From: Dicaeum eximium
Taxonomy: Eukaryota; Chordata; Aves; Passeriformes; Dicaeidae
NCBI GenBank assembly: GCA_013396995.1
Contig: VWZP01003802.1
Coordinates: 306,036-370,035, forward strand
Length of the DNA: 64,000 nt
Direction: 5' to 3'
Shown here: piece after piece, positions 54,701 to 60,700 of the stretch
How positions within the stretch are numbered: position 1 is the stretch's first letter
How the letters are laid out: the number at the start of each line of letters is the position of its first letter
Translations under genes and position numbers: made by a program
Notes under the pieces: model-generated
Told to the model about the DNA's origin: nothing
The model's input: the letters and a program-made list of their open reading frames with translations, nothing else
Database searches by the model: none

Positions 54701-57700
54701 AGTGAGCAATTGCATTTGTGCATCCCTTGTTTGTATTATTCTAAATGTTTTGTTATTCACCCCTGCCTTCCTTTTCTGTCTTATTAAACTGTCTTCAACT
54801 CCACGCACAAATTTTACTTTATTTTTCTCCCAATTCTCTCCCTTACCCCACTAGGGCAGGGAGTGAATTGCTGTGTGGTGTTTATCTACCTGCCAGGTTA
54901 AACTGTATCATTAAAGTTTCACTTTTAATTTCAGTACGTTCACAGAGTTCTGGTTGCAGAAGTCAATGCCCTTCAAGGAATGGCAGCAATAGGCCAGAGA
55001 CCTTTACTTATGGAGGTAAGTACAGAAAAAGTTAACTACTGTTTGTTGTTGCTCTTGGTGGATTTCATACCCTATCAAGCAGTAAGCTTTACTATAAAAG
55101 ATTGTGGATTTGAGTCCTAACTTAGAGTTAGTAATTCCTGAAGACAAAAACCCCAAAACTGATAAGCTAAGGTACTTTTTACCATACTGTTCTCTAAACA
55201 GCTGGCCTGTGGTCTGTTTTCTTTTTTTCTTTAACCTCTTCCCTCCCCATTAGTGATAACAACTGCAGCTCCCACCCACCATACAAAAAGCAGTTACACA
55301 CTGATGTCAAGATTGGCTGTTCAAGTATAAGTGTGTTTGTCTTATGGCCAAGATAATTTTGCCTTTCTCTTGCAGGGGATGCTGATTTATTTCTCCTTTT
55401 TTCTACATAAATTTAGTTTCAGTGAATTTGGAGATTAGTTATTTTCTGAGTTTCCTGCCATCTTTTAAATTAAGTAAAAATTGCTTAAATGGATGCAAAG
55501 GATAAAGGAGAAATTACTCAGACTAAATGGGAAAAAAAGGCACAAATAGTTTTTTTCATAAGTTTTGTTTTGATTTTAAAGTGCTAGAAAAGAATTTTCC
55601 TTGCCATTTTTTTTTCCTATGAGATTGAGACATTCATATGTCTGCCCTGTGAAAAGCAGCTCAGAAATGAAATGGGCTACCTTGTTAAAGTAGTAATAGC
55701 AGCTTGTTTCTAATAACCTGAAGACTTAACATTTTATTCTGAAGACTACTACTGGTAGATAAAATTGTCATCTTGAAGTGTGTATATGGCATGAATTTCC
55801 TTTAGCACACTGTAACTGAGTTTCTTTGTGGCGGGTTTTCAGGAGATCAACACTATCCTGCAGTACGTGGTGGAGCGGAACAAGCTGCTGCAATGCCTCC
55901 ATGCCAAGAGGCATGCTCTGGAGTCCTGGAGACAGCTGGTGGAAATCATACTCACTGCCTGCCCCCAGGATCTCATACAGGCTGAGGACAGGCAGCTGAT
56001 TATCCGAGATCTGTTGCAGGATGTGCATGACAAGGTAATGCTCAGCTGGAAATCAGCCCTCTCCTTGAACTTTGTTGCTGCATCTTTTTATGTGGAATTT
56101 TGATTTGCTGGAATTTTGATTGTAATCCAGAAAGATTTTGTCTGCCTTTAGTATTCTTTTTAATTTTCTGACTGCTGCTATGCTGAACTGGAGTGTAACT
56201 ACTGTTGAACTGTGAACTATATATTGACAGAGGCATTTCAGTATCATCCAACATGATGGTAGTCTGAAAAAGGTGTGTGAAAAAGAAAACCTGCTTTAAT
56301 GAGAAACAAAGAAGAACTTATTGAAGGCTGAAGGCAAACTGCTGCGTTTGCTAATTTACTGCATGTAGACAACTCACTGCAAATCCTACTGCTGCTGCTT
56401 TTGAAAAATTAAAGAGTTGAATGAAGCTTCATAGTAGAAAAACTCAAGATTTTACAGTTAGAAGAGCTTTTGAAAGTGTGAGAGTTTGTCTTAAAGGTCT
56501 AGCTGTTTTACTGCTGAGTTATAGTAATAATTTTTGAGACAGACTAGACAGTTACTACTGACCCATCCATTCTAAAAGGCAGAGTATAATGAAGGATCGT
56601 TGTATGTGTTACTCTGCTGGGGCATTATTATTTTTTTGCTTTATTGCGAGCATTACGTGGTTTGTAGTTCTGATTAATAGAGTTTTGTTTTGAGAAATAT
56701 ATATAAAAATGTTATATCTTCTCAAGGAAAAAAGTAACCTTTTTGGGTTTTTTTTTGTTACTACCGTTATTTTTTTCTGTAGGAGTTAAAAGTTACCTAT
56801 TTTTAGTGGAGTGCTGGTTTTGTTTTTTTATTTGAACTGAATTAAAAAAACAGGAAACAAGGAAGGCCTTCACTAGCTGAAGAAATTTCTTTCCTAAAGT
56901 CTTTACAAAGAGGAAATTCCAGACTCTTAATTTTTTGTAACACCTTGGTGAAGACTTTTGTGAAGTTGAGAAAAAAATTGTTACTGTCTATTGAAAATAA
57001 TTGAACTACTGTTCAAATTTACTATATGGCTTAAAAGAAAAGCTCCTTCAGTATTACTGATAAAGATACCAGATTTACTTTCCAAATAATAGAGTGAACA
57101 AAGACAGTGCATGCAAACTTCTTGTTAGTGTTTTTCCACATTGTCTTAATGTTTTTTTGATGCTCAACCCTTTGGGTTTTTTAAGTAGTACCTTCACGTT
57201 TTTAATGATAATAAAATAGCTGTATAGCAAAGAAGGTACCAGTTATTTTATACTGTTTTAAATACTCTACCAATAAAGCATCTCAAATGTCAACACATTC
57301 CTTCCCTTTCTGCCATCCAGATTTGATCATCAGTCTGCCTGTGATTTATGTAAAAAAACCCAGAAGGCTCATGGTCTTCTCAGTTAAAATATGTTCAACT
57401 CAGGTTTCTAAACAAGTTTCTGACAAAACTGATTTTGATGTGTTTTAAATACTGTTATGTTAATGAAATCCTTATCCATACATAAATTGAATAGTTGTGA
57501 GAGGCTAATTTAATTACTTCAATAACTCATTAAGTCAGACACTTTAAAACATTTTTCTTTTGCTTTTTTTTTTCTTCTTTCTACTTTTGTATTAAGATCC
57601 TTGATGATGATGCAGCTCAGGAGTTGATGCCAGTGGTGGCAGGGGCTGTGTTCACCCTGACTGCCCACCTGAGCCAGTCTGTGAAAACGGAGCAGAAACA

Positions 57701-60700
57701 GCCACTTGCACTCCCTGTGGCAGGACAGTCCCAATATGTCTTGATGCTGGATGGTTCTTTTACCTCATCACCTGGCTCTGAGAGCATATCCATGGGTTTT
57801 GCTTCCATTGGTGACTCCTCCCTCCACATCATATTAAAAAAGCTGCTGGATTTCATTTTGAAAACAGGTGTGTTGACTTTTGCAGGGCGTGTATGTGAAT
57901 TCCAGCTGCCAAGAGTAAAAAGATGGGCTGAGCTGCTTTCAGATACTGCAGTAAAAATTTCTGTTACAGTCAGTTAGGTGGATCTTACATGATTAGTATA
58001 CATGTAAGTGATGTTGATAACAAACACTTAAAAAATCTGAACAACAAACAGAAGAGAGATATATAAATGACTCTGAAGAGAATTTCATATTGTCATTCTT
58101 TTGGAGCAGCATAAACTTGCTGAATTTACTCATAAATACACTTTTATACAAACAATAGAACTTCACCTTAAGGAATCTAGTTGTTTGATTTATTTCTGCC
58201 AGCACTGTAATAGGAAAGTTAAATTAAGTGCCAGTGGAAGATGGTGTTAGGGAATTTACATTTGTTTGGTTTTAATTGTTAATGTTCCTTGTTAACAGGT
58301 GGTGGCTTCCAGAGAGTGAGGACGCACCTTTATGGATCACTGCTTTATTATTTGCAAATTGCCCAGAGACCAGATGAACCAGACACTTTAGAAGCCGGTA
58401 TGGTCCAACTGTTTTTGGAAAAGAACAAAAAATAAGTTGTTACTAAACCCTGGAGGGTACAGTTTCTGCATGCTGAGTTGTCTTTTGGAAATAGCTGGAA
58501 AAGATATTACTTCAAGGGCCTCTGAAATAAATTGCTTATGCCTTCGCATCTTTATGTACACTCATACCATAGTGACCCTATTTAAAAAACCCCAAAACAA
58601 CAAAACAAATTCCAAAGTAAAAAAAAGGGCACAAAACACCAACCACACAAAAAACCCAAGGGGAGAAACAAAAGCCTCACACAACCCACCACCATCCCCT
58701 CTCAAAAAAAAAAGGCAAAAAATAAGCCAACCAGAGTTGCTGTTTGTCTGAGAGTGCTTATGGTAAATATAGCATTCTCTTTGTGAATGGTTAAAATACT
58801 TGAATTGCTATTGTTTCTAATAATTATTTAGAGCTCAGACAAGGATTGAGAAAAAATCTTGGGGCAAGTACCTGCATGCAGATTTTTACTTTGGCCTGTG
58901 CTTTGAGTAGTAAAAGAAAAAGTGCAGAAAAGTTCTTTTACAGTATTAAAAGAAAAAAGACAAACTGTGACATTTGCTATGACCCCTTTGAAGTGTATGG
59001 CTGACTTTGGTTTCATTCTCTCCCATTTAAGTGAGATTATGAACTTAGCTCACAATGAATGCTTTGGTCCCAGTGAAAGTTCATAGAATCCTAGGATGGT
59101 TTGGGTTTGAAGAGAACTTTAAAATGGTCTCATTCTAAGAATGTAGCTAAGTGAATGCTAAGATGCCTATCTTTGAATGTTTTCATTTTTTGTTTTATTT
59201 TCTTTTACAGCTAAAAAAACTATGTGGGAACATTTGACAGCTCCTGAAGATATGTTTAGTAAATTGCAACGGGAAAACATGGCAACTATTGAGAGTTATG
59301 GGGCAGCTCTGATGGAGGTGGTCTGTCGTGATGCTTGTGATGGCCATGAGATAGGCCGGGTAAATGAATCCATTCTTTTAAAATTACTGTTCTGTTTGTT
59401 TTAAAGAACATAATCTGTGCAGAGATGGGAAGTTTCATGAGGTAGACCTAGAACATTTCTGTAGATACTGGATCTGTTTCATGTTTCTGTCCTCCCACTG
59501 GTCCTCCAAGGTGCTGAAAGTAGAGCCATACATGCATATTAATTTTTTTCTCAACAAGGGTATGTGTCCTATTGTTTAAAAATAAAGTAGAAAGCTCTGC
59601 TGCAAAAGATGTAGGTAGGAACCCCTGTGACAGTTATTTGTTAGTATTTTTAAGTCATGGACTTACCTTGGGAAGATGTGACTTTGTGACGAAGTAATTT
59701 CTGATAGCAGCCAGTAGCTCATAATCTAGTCAGAAGACAAACTAGTTTTAAATAGTAATCACGCTTGAGGCAATACTTCATAAAATATTCTGCCTTAGTT
59801 ATTGGTCAACAATATCTGTAATGTGTTTTAAAAGAATAGTAGAGAAAGGTAATTGGCTCATACTATACTAGTGTCAAGAAATCTTAAAATACTGGTCATG
59901 TAAATTATTGCAATTGTAGTAACGAAATGCATTCTGCTTATAAGAAGCTGTTAGAAGAAACTGCTTAGCATTTCACACTTCTAGGTATTTATTAAAAATC
60001 TCATTGATCTTACAGGTTTAATTCTGTTTTGATTTGTTTGTTTTTCTTCCCTCATCCCAGATGCTGGCATTGGCTTTACTCGATCACATTGTTTCAGTAG
60101 ACAAGCAGCAGCAGTGGCTGTTGTATCTCTCGAATAGTGGCTACCTGAAGGTGCTTGTGGATAGCCTGGCAGATGATGATCTGGCTCTTCAGAGCTTGCT
60201 CACACCTCAGCCCCCTTTGCTTAAGGCGCTGTACACCTATGAGTCCAAAATGGTAACAGTACTTTAGAAATGGTTTTGTGCTATGGTGTTTATTTTTTAG
60301 TTTTACTTTTTAGTAAAAGTTGTTTGTCTACACTTTGCATTGATTGTCAGAGATATTGTTAAGGAAGCTTTCCTGTCTGACCATTAAGAGCGCTCTGGCA
60401 GTCAGACTTGCACCACCAGGGATTTTAACTGCTGGGACCAAAGCCCTTCTATAGTGAGTGGCTCCAGTGACCGATGGGTGCCCCACTTTACCCTCACCGC
60501 ACTCGCACACTCAGAGCAGGTTTCCTTGCTGGTTTGACCCCAGGTGTCCCAGGGCAGTCTCAGACATCTAGATCCTTAAAATTATTTAATCATGGTGCAA
60601 CAACAGAGTAAAAGCTCAAGCTGGGTGTCCCTGAGGAGGGACCCTGAACAAAGGAACCCCTGGGTTTTTTTACTCTCAACAGTCTGTGTGACTCATCTGG

